A DNA stretch of 64,000 nt, taken from NCBI RefSeq assembly GCF_040939455.1, contig NC_134108.1, positions 89,386,001 to 89,450,000 of the forward strand, given 5' to 3'. The position numbers and the translations under genes are program-made. This document shows positions 37,981 through 53,335 of the stretch, piece after piece. Position 1 is the stretch's first letter, and each line of letters opens with the position of its first letter. Under the pieces are notes generated by a model. That model was not told the origin of the DNA. It made no database searches and was given only the letters and a program-made list of their open reading frames with translations. This DNA is from Microcebus murinus. Taxonomy: Eukaryota; Chordata; Mammalia; Primates; Cheirogaleidae.

Positions 37981-38560
37981 TCCAAATTAAAGGATGGGTG
38001 ATATTTTCATTTACATTAATGAATTAGATGAAATTGAAACAAGGAAGACATATATTAGAGTTCCGCTTATTGATCAATGACATTAACATCTTTGCTGAAT
38101 TTATGAAGAAGAGTTTTCAAATACTGCAAGGCAATTTCCTCCATGTTTTGTATTGCATACATTCTAAACTCAGAGACACATAACACCTTGAGTTTCATCT
38201 GCATTAACATTTTATCCCTCACTTTCTTAAGTTCAGACAACCAGCAAATAATAAATCAAACCCTGATTTGTATTACCATGGGGTACATACAAACACCACG
38301 ATGCAGCAGCACACTATTATGTAGTATTTTTAAAATACAGATACAACAGATGAAAATAACCTCAAGTGCATAGATGGTAGGAAGTGAGTTTCAGCATTAT
38401 CTTAAATGTAACGATAATTTATGTACTTATACATTTATATACTTTAATTTTTAATGACTGCTATGCTTAAAATCAGCTCACAAAATTCCTGAAAATGTAA
38501 CAATCAGTTCTTACAACCCAGCTCAAGGCATCTCCAGCACACTATTGCACTTAATAATCA
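37981..38560. other. Intronic DNA without recognised element
   Basis: Part of the block unique to KIAA1586. A 76-codon plus-strand frame at 38143-38373 has no recognisable features. Confidence 0.4.
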
Positions 38561-38591
38561 AATTGAAAAAACACAAACATGATGTGCTTAC

Positions 38592-38672
38592 ATCAGTATG
38601 ATAAGTGCCAGGCTCTTCATCATCACCACAGACCAAATCAATGTATTCAAGAACAGGTCTCGATGGTCCTTC
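38592..38672 (-). CDS. KIAA1586: KIAA1586 exon 3 (inter-SIM PSRP motif and SIM2)
   Basis: 81 bp, phase 0, acceptor GTTTTTAG, donor GTAAGC. Encodes [14 protein letters not shown], then [13 protein letters not shown]. It is the duplicate of ZNF451 exon 3: the linker has Ser in place of Leu (PSRP), and Cys-Gly replaces Ser-Ser after SIM2, both as in the human KIAA1586 protein. The hydrophobic SIM2 core VLEYIDLV and the acidic DDEE tail are unchanged, so SUMO binding should be kept. Next exon is the transposase-derived exon 4 (reads ...YHTD-IPFPKM). Confidence 0.96.
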
Positions 38673-40015
38673 CTAAAAACAAGTGAGCATATTTACAAGT
38701 TATGAGCAACTGTTCAAATTAAACTTGCATTTACAATCAGTGGGGGTTTTTTGGTTGGAATTGATAAGGATTCCTCTGAGGAAATCTTGCAAGTGGCACA
38801 AAATAACTAGAAATAAAAGAGGCAGAAGAAAAGATTCATAGTATCTCAATATATAATGACAAAACACAAGAAGAGCCTAAATCTACATAGAAGAATAAAG
38901 TCATGTGTATTCCTTTGGGAATAGGAAATAGTACAGAGATAGTATTAAAAAGATACAGATTTCATGGTATAATAATTTTAACTAGGATGGTTTTTAATAA
39001 TTTCTTAGATATCTAAACTTGAAGCAATGAATTTCTTCAATAAATCTGCTTTATCATCCACATCTCTACATAGTCAAACATCAAACTCTGAATCTTCTCG
39101 ATCCTTTCTTTACATACATACTACCTTTATCACAGACCAGGCCATAAACAACCCAGTCAAAACCTTACATTTTATTCTACAGGCAAAGGAATCAATAAAT
39201 AAAATTGAGATTGGGATGACATTATCAGAGCCATGTTTCAAGATTAGTCACATAAGAGAGTATACAGTGTGGGAAGAATACAAACAAGATAATCAACCCA
39301 GACAAATGGTAATATAGTACTAAAACAGAGTGATGACAAGGACAACAATGAGGAAGTATACTTCTGTATGAACATTACACTTCAATAAAATTTATATCAA
39401 AGATAAGAGCTCTTTTTGTACCTCCAAATCTTTGTCATTCTTTTCTTTCAGCACATTGTGCTTATTTGGGGGGCAATATACATGGCAAAACACAGAGGAT
39501 GCTGTGCCACAATGCAGGATGAAGGCTGGAAAATCAAGACTTGTATAAAAACACTAAGGAATCCAAAGCAGAACATATCAAAAGGTATCATACTAAGGTC
39601 TTTTTTTGTGTCTCGAGAAGCCTCAAGCAGAAGGCTAAACCTGGCAGCATCTCATCTTTATTGGGTGGTATTATAAAAAAGAAAAAGAAATAAGCATATC
39701 TTGGTAGAGCCCAGTATGGGATGGGGTTACAGTAGAAAGCAGCAGATTCTGTCTCTAAATGTATTTTAAGATAGAATTAAATCATCATTGTCTGTTACAT
39801 GGCACCATTTAAATGCAATAAGAATGTTTTCACTAGGTTCTTTCTGGCACTGCAATTACCTTGAGAGCATGTAATTCACTTCTCCACATAGAGCTGTCAA
39901 ATCTTTGAGCATTTATTTGGAACAAGGTTAAATATAAGAAGTTCTATCAAGCTGGATATACAAAACTTTTGTATGCAAAGAAGTAAAAGATTCTATACAT
40001 TTAAAAGAAAATTTA

Positions 40016-40338
40016 GGTTGGGCACAGTAGCTTACACCTGTAAACCTAGCACTTTGGAAGGCAGAGGCAGGAAGATCACTTGAGCCCAGGAGTTCTAAAC
40101 CAGTCTGGTTAACATTGCAGGGCAACAAGGTAAGACTCCCATCTCTACAAAAAAAAATTTTTTTAAACGAGCTAGGTACAGAGGTGTACGCCTGTAATCC
40201 CAGCTACTTGGGAGGCTGAGGCAGGAAGATCACTTGAACCCAGGAGTTTAAGGTTACAGCAAGCTATGATGACACCACTATACTGTAGTCCAGGCAAGAA
40301 AGAGCAAAACTGTCTCAAAAATTAAATTGAATTAAAAA
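40016..40338 (+). mobile_element. AluJ-type, plus
   Basis: GGTTGGGCACAGTAGCTTAC start, older linker, diverged by many substitutions. Confidence 0.85.
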
Positions 40339-41070
40339 GTAAAATTTAAATTAAGAGTTTTAAACCTCACCTAAACATAAGCTTATATATTAACTTAGTC
40401 AGAATTGCCAATATAATGATTTATTCCACAGGGTATTACACAAATTATTTATTTTTCTAACCTTAATTTTGTAGATTCCTTCTGTGTTTCTCAAAGACAC
40501 ATAGATCATAATGAGAATGTGTGTCACTCCTACTTATAGTTGCACAAAACACCATCAGGACTACAGTGTCCCAATAATTCCAGTCTTTATCCCACAGTCA
40601 GGAAGAACCAAAATTATTTTTCCTAAAGAGCCATGAAATCCTCCTTCCAAATGTTTTCCAGTACAAAAAGAGAAATTATTGCTCGTCAATATCCACAGTT
40701 ATATCACTTACTCATCACAACAGCATAGGCAGAGTCAGCATATAACCTCTCTTGGGACCCAGTGTCAAGAACAGAGAACTACACACACTATTAATGAGAA
40801 AAAACCTAGAAAATAATCTTGTAAAGAATTTTTACACAACCCTAAAAAAAACAACAAACAATGAGGGTAACATCACAATGTTTAGGGAGGAAATTTTGAG
40901 ACACAACTTGAAACAGAGCCTTTCTAAAACTTTACCAGTTATGGATGAAAATCATCCCAAAATGTAACACTCCCTTCTGTTTTTAAAACCAATGCTTTAC
41001 AAAACGTGTTCAGAGGTCCACATGTACCCAGATTTGTTCCGAAATAAAGATTACTATGACCCATCTTTAA

Positions 41071-41345
41071 ATTATTGTTTTTTGTTCAGTGGTGGGATCA
41101 TAGTTCACTATAAAATCCAACTCCTGGGCTCAAGCAATATTCCTACCTCAGCCTCCTAAGTAGGTAGGACTACAGCAATGCACCACATCTGGCTAATTTT
41201 AAAACAATTTTTTGTTTAAAGATGGGGTCTTGCTATTTTGTCCAAGCTGGTCTCAAACTCCTGGCCTCAAGTAATCCTCCCACCTCTACCACCCAAATAG
41301 CTATCATGAACAGATGTGGAGCTACCACATGCCACCCCCACCTTA
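41071..41345 (-). mobile_element. Degenerate Alu, minus, 3' end shortened
   Basis: CAACTCCTGGGCTCAAGCAA, CTCAGCCTCCTAAGTAGGTA and GATGGGGTCTTGCTATTTTG give an antisense Alu lacking most of its poly-T side. It splits the MER5A-like fragment. Confidence 0.78.
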
Positions 41346-41612
41346 AAATTCTGGAGTGGAGCCCAGGAATCCACCTGTTTATACTTACCAGCCAATAATT
41401 AATAACTCAGGGAATAAACTCAGAAAAATATAGCATGTTCCTGGTGGTGCAGGATTCTTCATTAAGAGCATCAACTGTTGTACTAAGCCTAATCATAATC
41501 ATCTCAAAGTTTTATGAACTCTTTATGCTATTTGCCTTCATCTTGTGAAGCAACACAATGCTAAGATTTTAAGTTCTTCCAACCCTTCTTGTTTCCTACC
41601 TCCTTCCTTACC

Positions 41613-42957
<1,345 letters not shown>

Positions 42958-43304
42958 TTAAAAGCAGCCCTTTCCTCCGTGTCACCTGTTAGAAGACACA
43001 CTTGCCCCACTTCAAAACAGAGTCTGAGACCACAATTTTAAGTATAAATTAGGCTCTAAATGAAGGCCTGAGACGCCTGATTACGCGCACCACACCTACG
43101 TGTGGCCAATCTCTTTGTGATGGCTATGGCGGCTCAGATACGTTTTTGGGTGAATGTCCCCATCCTATGCCATGCTCCACAGTGTCTAGTACATATCAGG
43201 CATTCACAAATATTTGCTGAATGATGACTAGGTGAGGTATGATCACACAATGGCTTACCACAGTCTTTCACTCTGCGGAAAACCGATTATCAGTTGCTAC
43301 TTAC

Positions 43305-43388
43305 ACTAACAAACTGAATGTCATCTTCGTTTTCATCCGTTGTAGATTCAGATGCCTCAGGCCCAGCTGGAGGGGCAGATTCTATTAT
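43305..43388 (-). CDS. KIAA1586: KIAA1586 exon 2 (SIM1)
   Basis: 84 bp, phase 0, acceptor TTTTTATAG, donor GTAAGT. Encodes [15 protein letters not shown], then [13 protein letters not shown]. Differs from ZNF451 exon 2 by one base (Pro for Leu at residue 13). DDIQFVS is the first SUMO-interacting motif, residues 29-35 of the protein. Exon and both splice sites fall inside the block that is nearly identical between the two genes. Confidence 0.96.
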
Positions 43389-43943
43389 CTATAAAAATAA
43401 GCCAAAACATGCTTATCTATTAAGCCACGTACTCGTAGGAAGAGATTTTTTTTTTTTCCTCGCGAAAGGAGCGATGAAAACAAAGGCTCTCGAGGAAAAC
43501 TACCCGAGCGCAATTCCACGCAAACCCCACTCAGAACACGACTCGATGGAGCCCGATTTCGCCACGGCGTACGCGGAGCTGCAGAGAGAGACCGAACGTT
43601 CAAAACGAGTCACAGCCTCTCAGAACCCCCTGCCTCCTCCAGAAGGCGGGTGCGAGCTCATCGCCGAAGGGCGATCCTGTCTTAAAATGTCGCTCCCACC
43701 GCCAGCGCAGCGGCAGCGCCGAGCGCCGGGGCCCGCGCAGGGGTCGGGGACGGCCGGGCGGCCATTGTTGCCGCGGGTTCCCCGCGCAGACACGCACCAG
43801 GCCCGAAAGCCGGGCTCGGCCCCGGACGCCCGAGACGTAGCGCCCCGAGCCCGCGGCCGAGCACTAGGCCTCAGACGGCGGAAAACACAAAACCCTCCGC
43901 GGCTCGACCCTGAGGACGCCAGGCCCCACGCCCGGCCACTCAC
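43389..43943 (-). other. KIAA1586: KIAA1586 intron 1, CpG-rich
   Basis: Almost base-for-base the same as ZNF451 intron 1. The few visible differences cluster at 43433-43462 (a transition, T-run length, and CTCGCG against CTCCCG). A 220-codon frame on the opposite strand across this intron is a composition artefact. Confidence 0.85.
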
Positions 43944-43964
43944 CTCCGGCCCCGGGTCTCCCAT
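43944..43964 (-). CDS. KIAA1586: KIAA1586 exon 1, coding part
   Basis: ATG at 43964-43962 encodes MGDPGPE, then donor GTGAGT; identical to ZNF451 exon 1. Splicing gives [16 protein letters not shown]. The 5'UTR continues right into the GCC-rich sequence. Starting here rather than at the M of exon 4 retains the SIM module, consistent with the human protein. Confidence 0.95.
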
Positions 43965-44203
43965 TTCTCCGACGGCCTAACTGACAGCACCACCGCTCCT
44001 GCTGTCTCCGCCGCCGTCGCTACTGTCCCGGGTCGCCGTCGCCACCACGACGACTCCTCCCGCTCCTGCGTGACCGCTGAGGAACCGACGACTCAGGCAG
44101 AACTAAGAGCAAAACCGCTTCAAAAGGAAAAGCTGTCCTCACTGGCCCAGGAGCCCCCGAGCCTCTTTCTCTCACTCACCGCCTCCACTCTCTGCGCCGC
44201 TCA

Positions 44204-44222
44204 GCATGCTGGGAATTGTAGT
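44204..44222 (-). promoter_or_regulatory. Extended ZNF143/STAF site, KIAA1586 promoter
   Basis: The minus strand reads ACTACAATTCCCAGCATGC, a full extended SBS motif. The ZNF451 promoter has the ACTACAATTCCCA core at the aligned position (10754-10766) but lacks the GCATGC part. Confidence 0.75.
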
Positions 44223-44281
44223 TCCGGTAGGCTTCGAGACCGCCCCGGGTAGTTCGAGGGGAATCGAGGCTCTGAGCTACA

Positions 44282-44290
44282 GCGCATGCG
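44282..44290. promoter_or_regulatory. NRF1-type site
   Basis: GCGCATGCG followed by T, one base short of the palindrome found at the ZNF451 promoter (10833-10844). Confidence 0.55.
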
Positions 44291-44295
44291 TCCCT

Positions 44296-44675
44296 CTTGG
44301 CCACTGCTCTACTGAAGTAGGATAGTTGACCTTTCTCTCTCTTTCTACACCCAGGTATTGGTCTATAGAACAATGATGTTAAAATGCTTTTTTTGTGGTT
44401 TGCTCAGATATTGCCTTACCAAAATTATGGCCCACCTTTTCCTGTTCAGTATTTATACGCAAATGATTGCAAACAGATACAATTTATGAAAACATTTTAA
44501 TTGAGAACATTCTTTTTAAAAAACTGTATCAGCCTAAGACCACCTTTAGTTGGCAGGTCTGTAGTCCTAGAAACTCACCTTTATCATTCTGTCCCCGACC
44601 TACAATGACCAGATCACACAGCAGGGAACTTTGGAGGCATCTCACCATACAAAGGAAAAAATAGTTATTATAAGT
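44296..44675. other. Upstream DNA, nothing recognised
   Basis: No gene or known repeat seen between the KIAA1586 CpG island and an Alu fragment. Confidence 0.4.
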
Positions 44676-44887
44676 TTTTTTGTTTGTGTTTGTTTTGTTT
44701 TGTTTTGCTTTGCTTTGCTTTGCTTTTGTGACAGAGTCTGACTGCATCACCCCTGGTAAAGTGCAGTGGCTCATCGTAGTTCACTGCAACCTCAAACTCT
44801 GGGCTGAAGCGATCCTCCTGCCTCAGTCTCTCAAGTACCTGGGACTACAAGTGCCTGCTACTATACCACACCCGGCTACTTTTTAAG
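44676..44887 (-). mobile_element. 5'-truncated Alu right monomer, minus
   Basis: A (TTTG)/(CTTTG) patterned tail, then CACTGCAACCTCAAACTCTG and GCCTCAGTCTCTCAAGTACC, ending near CACCCGGCTACTTTTT. Only one monomer is present. Confidence 0.8.
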
Positions 44888-46606
44888 GAAAAGTAGAAAT
44901 TTAGGTGAAATTTAACTGAAGCAATGGTTTCACAGATTCAAAGTCAGTTAGGGCTATGTGTAAAGGGTTCAATGTCACGTATGGACTGCATAATGGACCC
45001 AGGATCTTGCTGAGAACTACGAAGTTAATACAGATACAGGAACGTTGTGTTCAGAAAGGCTTTCCTTATGTGTAGCTATCTGTGCACTAGCACTAGGGTT
45101 GGAATGTGAAACTGAGTCTCTATGTCAAAGTGATAGCTTCTCCAGCCAAAAGAAAGTTATTTCATCCTTACTGATACATTCTCAAAGTTTCTGATAGTCT
45201 GTGATTTTAGAGAAGGAAGTTTTTCAGTAAGAAAGCGATAGTTACCTAAAATCATCTTTACATGTGCAGTATTTCTTTGGGAGAAAGGTTGTGTTTTATT
45301 AATTTTGCAACTGGCTTTATCTTTGTTATTTGAGCCTCTGATAAATGCCCCAGTAGATAATTACTTTCTCACTCTGAGGACTGTTTTTGCTGGTCTAAAT
45401 GTGAACATAGCATGTGACTTCTTTTGTTTGTAGCTAGTATTGAATTAACCTGTTCTATTTTTTGCATTTCCACAAAGTGCACTAAACCTACAATTGCTTT
45501 TCTACCAACTAAATTTGAGAAAAATACTTGTAGATGAAACTAGAAAACAAGAGGGACTTGCCAAAATGAGCCCCCCAAAGCTTCATGGTAATTTACTACT
45601 TCTAAATCCCTTAAATGTCTAAGAGAAACTTGTGTTTAAAATATTTTCCTAATGTGCTGGTGGGAGGGCAGTGGAACTTTTACTTTCATTGGTTGCAGGT
45701 AAGAGTTATTCAGTGAAGCTCTTAGAAAACAAATAAGCATTATATGGCTAAAGCCCAAATATGCTCATACCCTTTGATTCTGTAATTATTTCAGGGATAG
45801 TCTTTTTCATTTTAGATACTCAAAGAGGTTTGTAGTGATGCCTCATTATGATTTTAATTTGCATTAACCTAATAATGTTGAGCATCATTTTGTGTGTCGA
45901 TTTGCCATTGCATATATCTCCATTGGTAGTGTCTGCTAAGATCTTTTGTTAGGGTGGGAAAGCCTTGTAGGTGCTCATGGCACAGGTGGAGAAAGATGCA
46001 GAAATTGAGATATATAAGAGTAAAAAGTTTATTTTATCCTTTTTAGAGGAAAGAGAGAGACAGAGAGAGGAAAGAAAGACGGAGTGGCATCCCAAAGAAA
46101 GAGAAGGAGGTGCCAGCAGCTAGGCCATGTTGATCATTCCCAGAAGCAACCTAGTAAGGATAATCTCATTATGGGGACAATAGTCAAACTACTCAGGAGT
46201 GTGTAACGGAAAAGTAAGGGAAGTAGAGTCATGCTATTAGCTCATGGTTGAGTAACTTCTGCTATGAAAGGTACACACTGTCAGACTGCAAGTAGTCCAG
46301 AAAGCCAAACACAAAAAGTCAACAGCAATACTGTATCTCCAAGAGGCAGGGGAAAGTCTGATGTGATTCAGGCAGCTAACAATGAAGGGATGGGAAAGAC
46401 TCCAAGCCATATATGCTTTTCTGCACTTGCAGCTTTCAGCAGGAATTATCTGGTAGGCAGTTATTTTCTGAAATCTGGGCAGTGTTTGCGCTAGCTTGGG
46501 TATTTTTCTCTCATGCATGTGCCGATCAGAATCAACTGAGTACTCCAGGGGACCCTCTGCAGATCTCTGGAGCTGTTTCTCCGTGTGACACTCTCCTCTC
46601 TGCCGG
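44888..46606. other. Intergenic DNA (copy B): L1M fragment and LTR-like region
   Basis: 45430-45850 aligns by eye with 12340-12830, including the L1M block CCTAATGTGCTGGTGGGAGG. 45950-46560 contains AATAAA on the minus strand next to ACTTTTTACTCTTATA and may be an old LTR, unassigned. No gene is seen; overlapping open frames at 46237-46694 on both strands have no family signature. Confidence 0.4.
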
Positions 46607-46937
46607 TCTTCTCTGTGTGCTTCTAGCTCCCTCGGCTTTCCTGGACTCCCAGGTTCAGCTTCTCCATTCAGGGATACCAACAGGCGCTTCCTAGGTTCGT
46701 CACCCTACTTCTAGGCCTCAAAGCTTTCTCTAAACAGAAAGCATGGGCAGTTGTAAGGTTTTCTGTCTTCCAGGGATCACTGTCCTTCAATATTTGATAT
46801 GTAATATCTTGAAAACTGTTATTTCATATGTTTTATACAGTGTTTTAGTTGTTTCAGGTGGGAAGGTGAGTCTAGTCCCCGTTATTTCATCTTTATCTGA
46901 AGCAGTAATTTCAGTTAAATAGTTGTTCTGCCTGGAA
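46607..46937. repeat. 331 bp direct repeat, copy 1
   Basis: From TCTTCTCTGTGTGCTTCTAG to GTTCTGCCTGGAA, repeated with few changes at 47689-48019 (offset 1082). Confidence 0.93.
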
Positions 46938-47688
46938 ATGGGTACTTTCATTCTGGTGGGTCTTTAGTGTGTGCGGTTGACCCAATCTAATTAGGAGGTG
47001 GGCAAGGTGTGAAATTTGTTTTTGTCATGCTCCTCCCTCAGTGGATATCAGGCTTCAGATTCCTTACCTTGTGCTTAGGGTGGGGGCTGGTTTCCTAGGG
47101 GGTTTATCTCAGTGTCTACTCCAACCTCAACTTTAGGGCTTCTCTATTGGTGTGTCTTAGAGAGGGTCTCTCCCCCAGGTTCTTACCCTTCTCCCAGCAG
47201 TCTAGGAGTAGACTGAGCCAGGGTTAGGGTTAGGATTTTTGAGCAGTTTCTTACTTTCTGGCATAACAAAATGTTCCAGACACATCTTGCGCCTTTCTTT
47301 GCCACAGCCCTGAAATCAACCATTTAGTTTTAGTTCGAAATGGTATTTGGAAACCAAGATCTGAGTATCAGTGAACTCACTAGCACCGAGCTGTTGCACA
47401 GCCATTAATTTATTCTGAATTTAGCCCCTTCCTTCTCTAGGACATTTACAGAGGATTCTGAGGTTTGTTGTAGCTTAGATCAAGGGGTAATCTGCCACAC
47501 AATCTTTTGTTTACACAGTTAATTTAAAATTTCACATTTAAATTCATTTATAAAGTAGGTGGACATGCTGTGGAGATATCTGCACTTAGATCCGCTCTAG
47601 AATATTGCCTAAAAATTATTACTAGATGATCTTTTAAGTCTCCATTGGCTTCTCCTTAATATTTGTTTACAAGAATGAATCAGTTTCT
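46938..47688. other. DNA between the 331 bp direct repeats
   Basis: No gene. Contains ATTTCACATTTAAATTCATT at about 47529, which reappears directly after repeat copy 2, and a short GGGTTAGGGTTAGG that I regard as chance. Confidence 0.5.
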
Positions 47689-48047
47689 TCTTCTCTGTGT
47701 GCTTCTAGCTCCCTCGGCTTTCCTGGACTCCCAGGTTCAGCTTCTCCATTCAGGGATACCAACAGGCGCTTCCTAGGTTCGTCACCCTACTTCTAGGCCT
47801 CAAAGCTTTCTCTAAACAGAAAGCATGGGCAGTTGTAAGGTTTTCTGTCTTCCAGGGATCACTGTCCTTCAATATTTGATATGTAATGTCTTGAAAGCTG
47901 TTATTTCATATGTTTTATACAGTGTTTTAGTTGTTTCAGGTGGGAGGGTAAATCCAGTCTCCATTATTTCATCTTTATCTGAAGCAGTAATCTCAGTTAA
48001 GTAGTTGTTCTGTCTGGAATTTCACATTTAAATTCATTTATAAAGTC
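47689..48047. repeat. 331 bp direct repeat, copy 2, with fused tail
   Basis: Copy 2 is followed immediately by the ATTTCACATTTAAATTCATT...TAAAGT segment that lies ~590 bp further on after copy 1, so the second copy has an internal deletion relative to the first. Confidence 0.9.
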
Positions 48048-48106
48048 TATTTTGGCTGGGAAGATTTGCAACATAGACTTTTAAAATTACCTGAGCATTT
48101 TTTAGT

Positions 48107-48782
48107 AGAGGCATATCTCATTTTATTGTGCTTCACTTTATGTGCTTCACAGATATTGCATATTTTCCAAATTGAAGGTTTGTGACAACTCTCCGCCGAG
48201 CAAGTCCATCAGCACCATTTCCCACCGGCATATGCTTACTCCATGTTTCTCTGTCACATTTTGGCAATTCGCATATTTCAAACTTTTCAATGTTGCCATA
48301 TCTGTTATGGCAATCTGTGCTCAGTAATCTCTGACATTACTATTGATAGTATTTTGAGGCTCCATAAACCATGCTCCTGTAAGACAGCAAACTTAATTGA
48401 TTAATGTTTGTGCTCTGACTGCTCTATGTTCTCTGTCTCTCCCCCTCTCCTTGGGGCTCTCTATCCCCTGAGAGGCAACAACATTGAAATTAACCCTGCA
48501 ATACCCTCTAAGTGTTAAAGTGAAAGGAAAAGTTGCACATCTCTCACTTTAAACCATAAGTTAGGCCTATTGCACCGAACGGCCCAAGTAGTGAATACGA
48601 AGGGAAAGTTCTGGAAGGAAATTAAAAGTGCCACACCAGGGAACATGTGAATGATAAAAAAATGAAACAGCCTTATTGCTGATATAGAGAAACCTATAGT
48701 GGTCTGGATAGAAGATCAAACTGGTACAACATTCCCTTAAGCCAAAGCCTAATCCAGGACAATAGTAATTAAAATTTTCAGA
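48107..48782 (+). mobile_element. Tigger1-like transposon, 5' portion
   Basis: GGCATATCTCATTTTATTGT, ATTGAAGGTTTGTGACAACT, GTCACATTTTGGCAATTCGC, and the transposase start region CTCTAAGTGTTAAAGTGAAA then CTCTCACTTTAAACC match Tigger1. The remainder of the transposase is deleted or replaced; no intact frame. Confidence 0.82.
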
Positions 48783-48789
48783 GAGATAA

Positions 48790-49170
48790 AGATAGTTATC
48801 TTAGTTAGCTTGGGCTACTATAAGAGAATACCATAGACTAGATGGCTTATAAATGACAGAAATTTATCTTTCTCAGTTCTGGATGGGGCTGGGAAGTCCA
48901 AGATGAAGGTGCCAGCAAATTTAAGGTCTGGTGAGGGTCTTCCTCCTAGTTCACAAAAACAGCCATCTATTTGCTGTGTCTTTACTTGGCAGAAGAGGCG
49001 AGGGATCTGATCTCTCTGGGGCCTCTTTTTTAAGGCCACTACTTCTATTCTGCCCTCATGACCTAATTACCTCCCAAAGGCTCCATGTCCAAATACCCTC
49101 ACATTAGGGATTAAGTTTCAACATATAAATTTGTGGTGAGGGGTGGGACACAAATAATCAGTCTATGGCA
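48790..49170 (-). mobile_element. MLT1-type LTR (MaLR), minus
   Basis: TTAGTTAGCTTGGGCTACTA, CAGAAATTTATCTTTCTCAG, GTCCAAGATGAAGGTGCCAG and CTCATGACCTAATTACCTCC are the antisense of an MLT1-like LTR, whose polyadenylation signal AATAAA-type stretch reads backwards near the left end. Open frames inside it are not genes. Confidence 0.72.
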
Positions 49171-49360
49171 ATACAGCATGCACATATTAATATCAGCCTA
49201 TAATTTTCTGAAAAAAGAATAATGTGTGAGCAAAAAATAACTCTTAGAATTTTGATGATTGAAATTAAAAGTTTAATAGATTGTTTTGAGGATATATAAC
49301 AAAGAAAATCTTGCAGAAAGCAGAAAAAAAAAGAAGTAAGGAGATTAAAAACTGTGAGGA

Positions 49361-53335
<3,975 letters not shown>

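Larger units (their letters stand above)
37383..38591 (-). other. KIAA1586: KIAA1586 intron 3
   Basis: Donor GTAAGC at 38591-38586, acceptor at 37383. It contains a MER2 element. Everything from about 35100 to 38560 has no counterpart in ZNF451 intron 3; paralogy resumes around 38563 (AACACAAACATGATGTGCTT against ACACAAGAAATGCAAATCAA). Confidence 0.75.
43470..44295. promoter_or_regulatory. KIAA1586: CpG island and core promoter of KIAA1586
   Basis: TATA-less CpG island inherited from ZNF451. 43470-44015 is nearly identical to the ZNF451 island; 44020-44295 is still recognisably related but diverged, with its own ZNF143- and NRF1-type sites. Confidence 0.85.

Noticed and set aside
46237..46694. 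Overlapping open frames of 76-147 codons on both strands
   Set aside because: No family features, opposing strands, and part falls in the 331 bp repeat; probably chance within an LTR-like region.
47218..47236. Telomere-like GGGTTAGGGTTAGG
   Set aside because: Only two units; too short to be an interstitial telomere or fusion scar.
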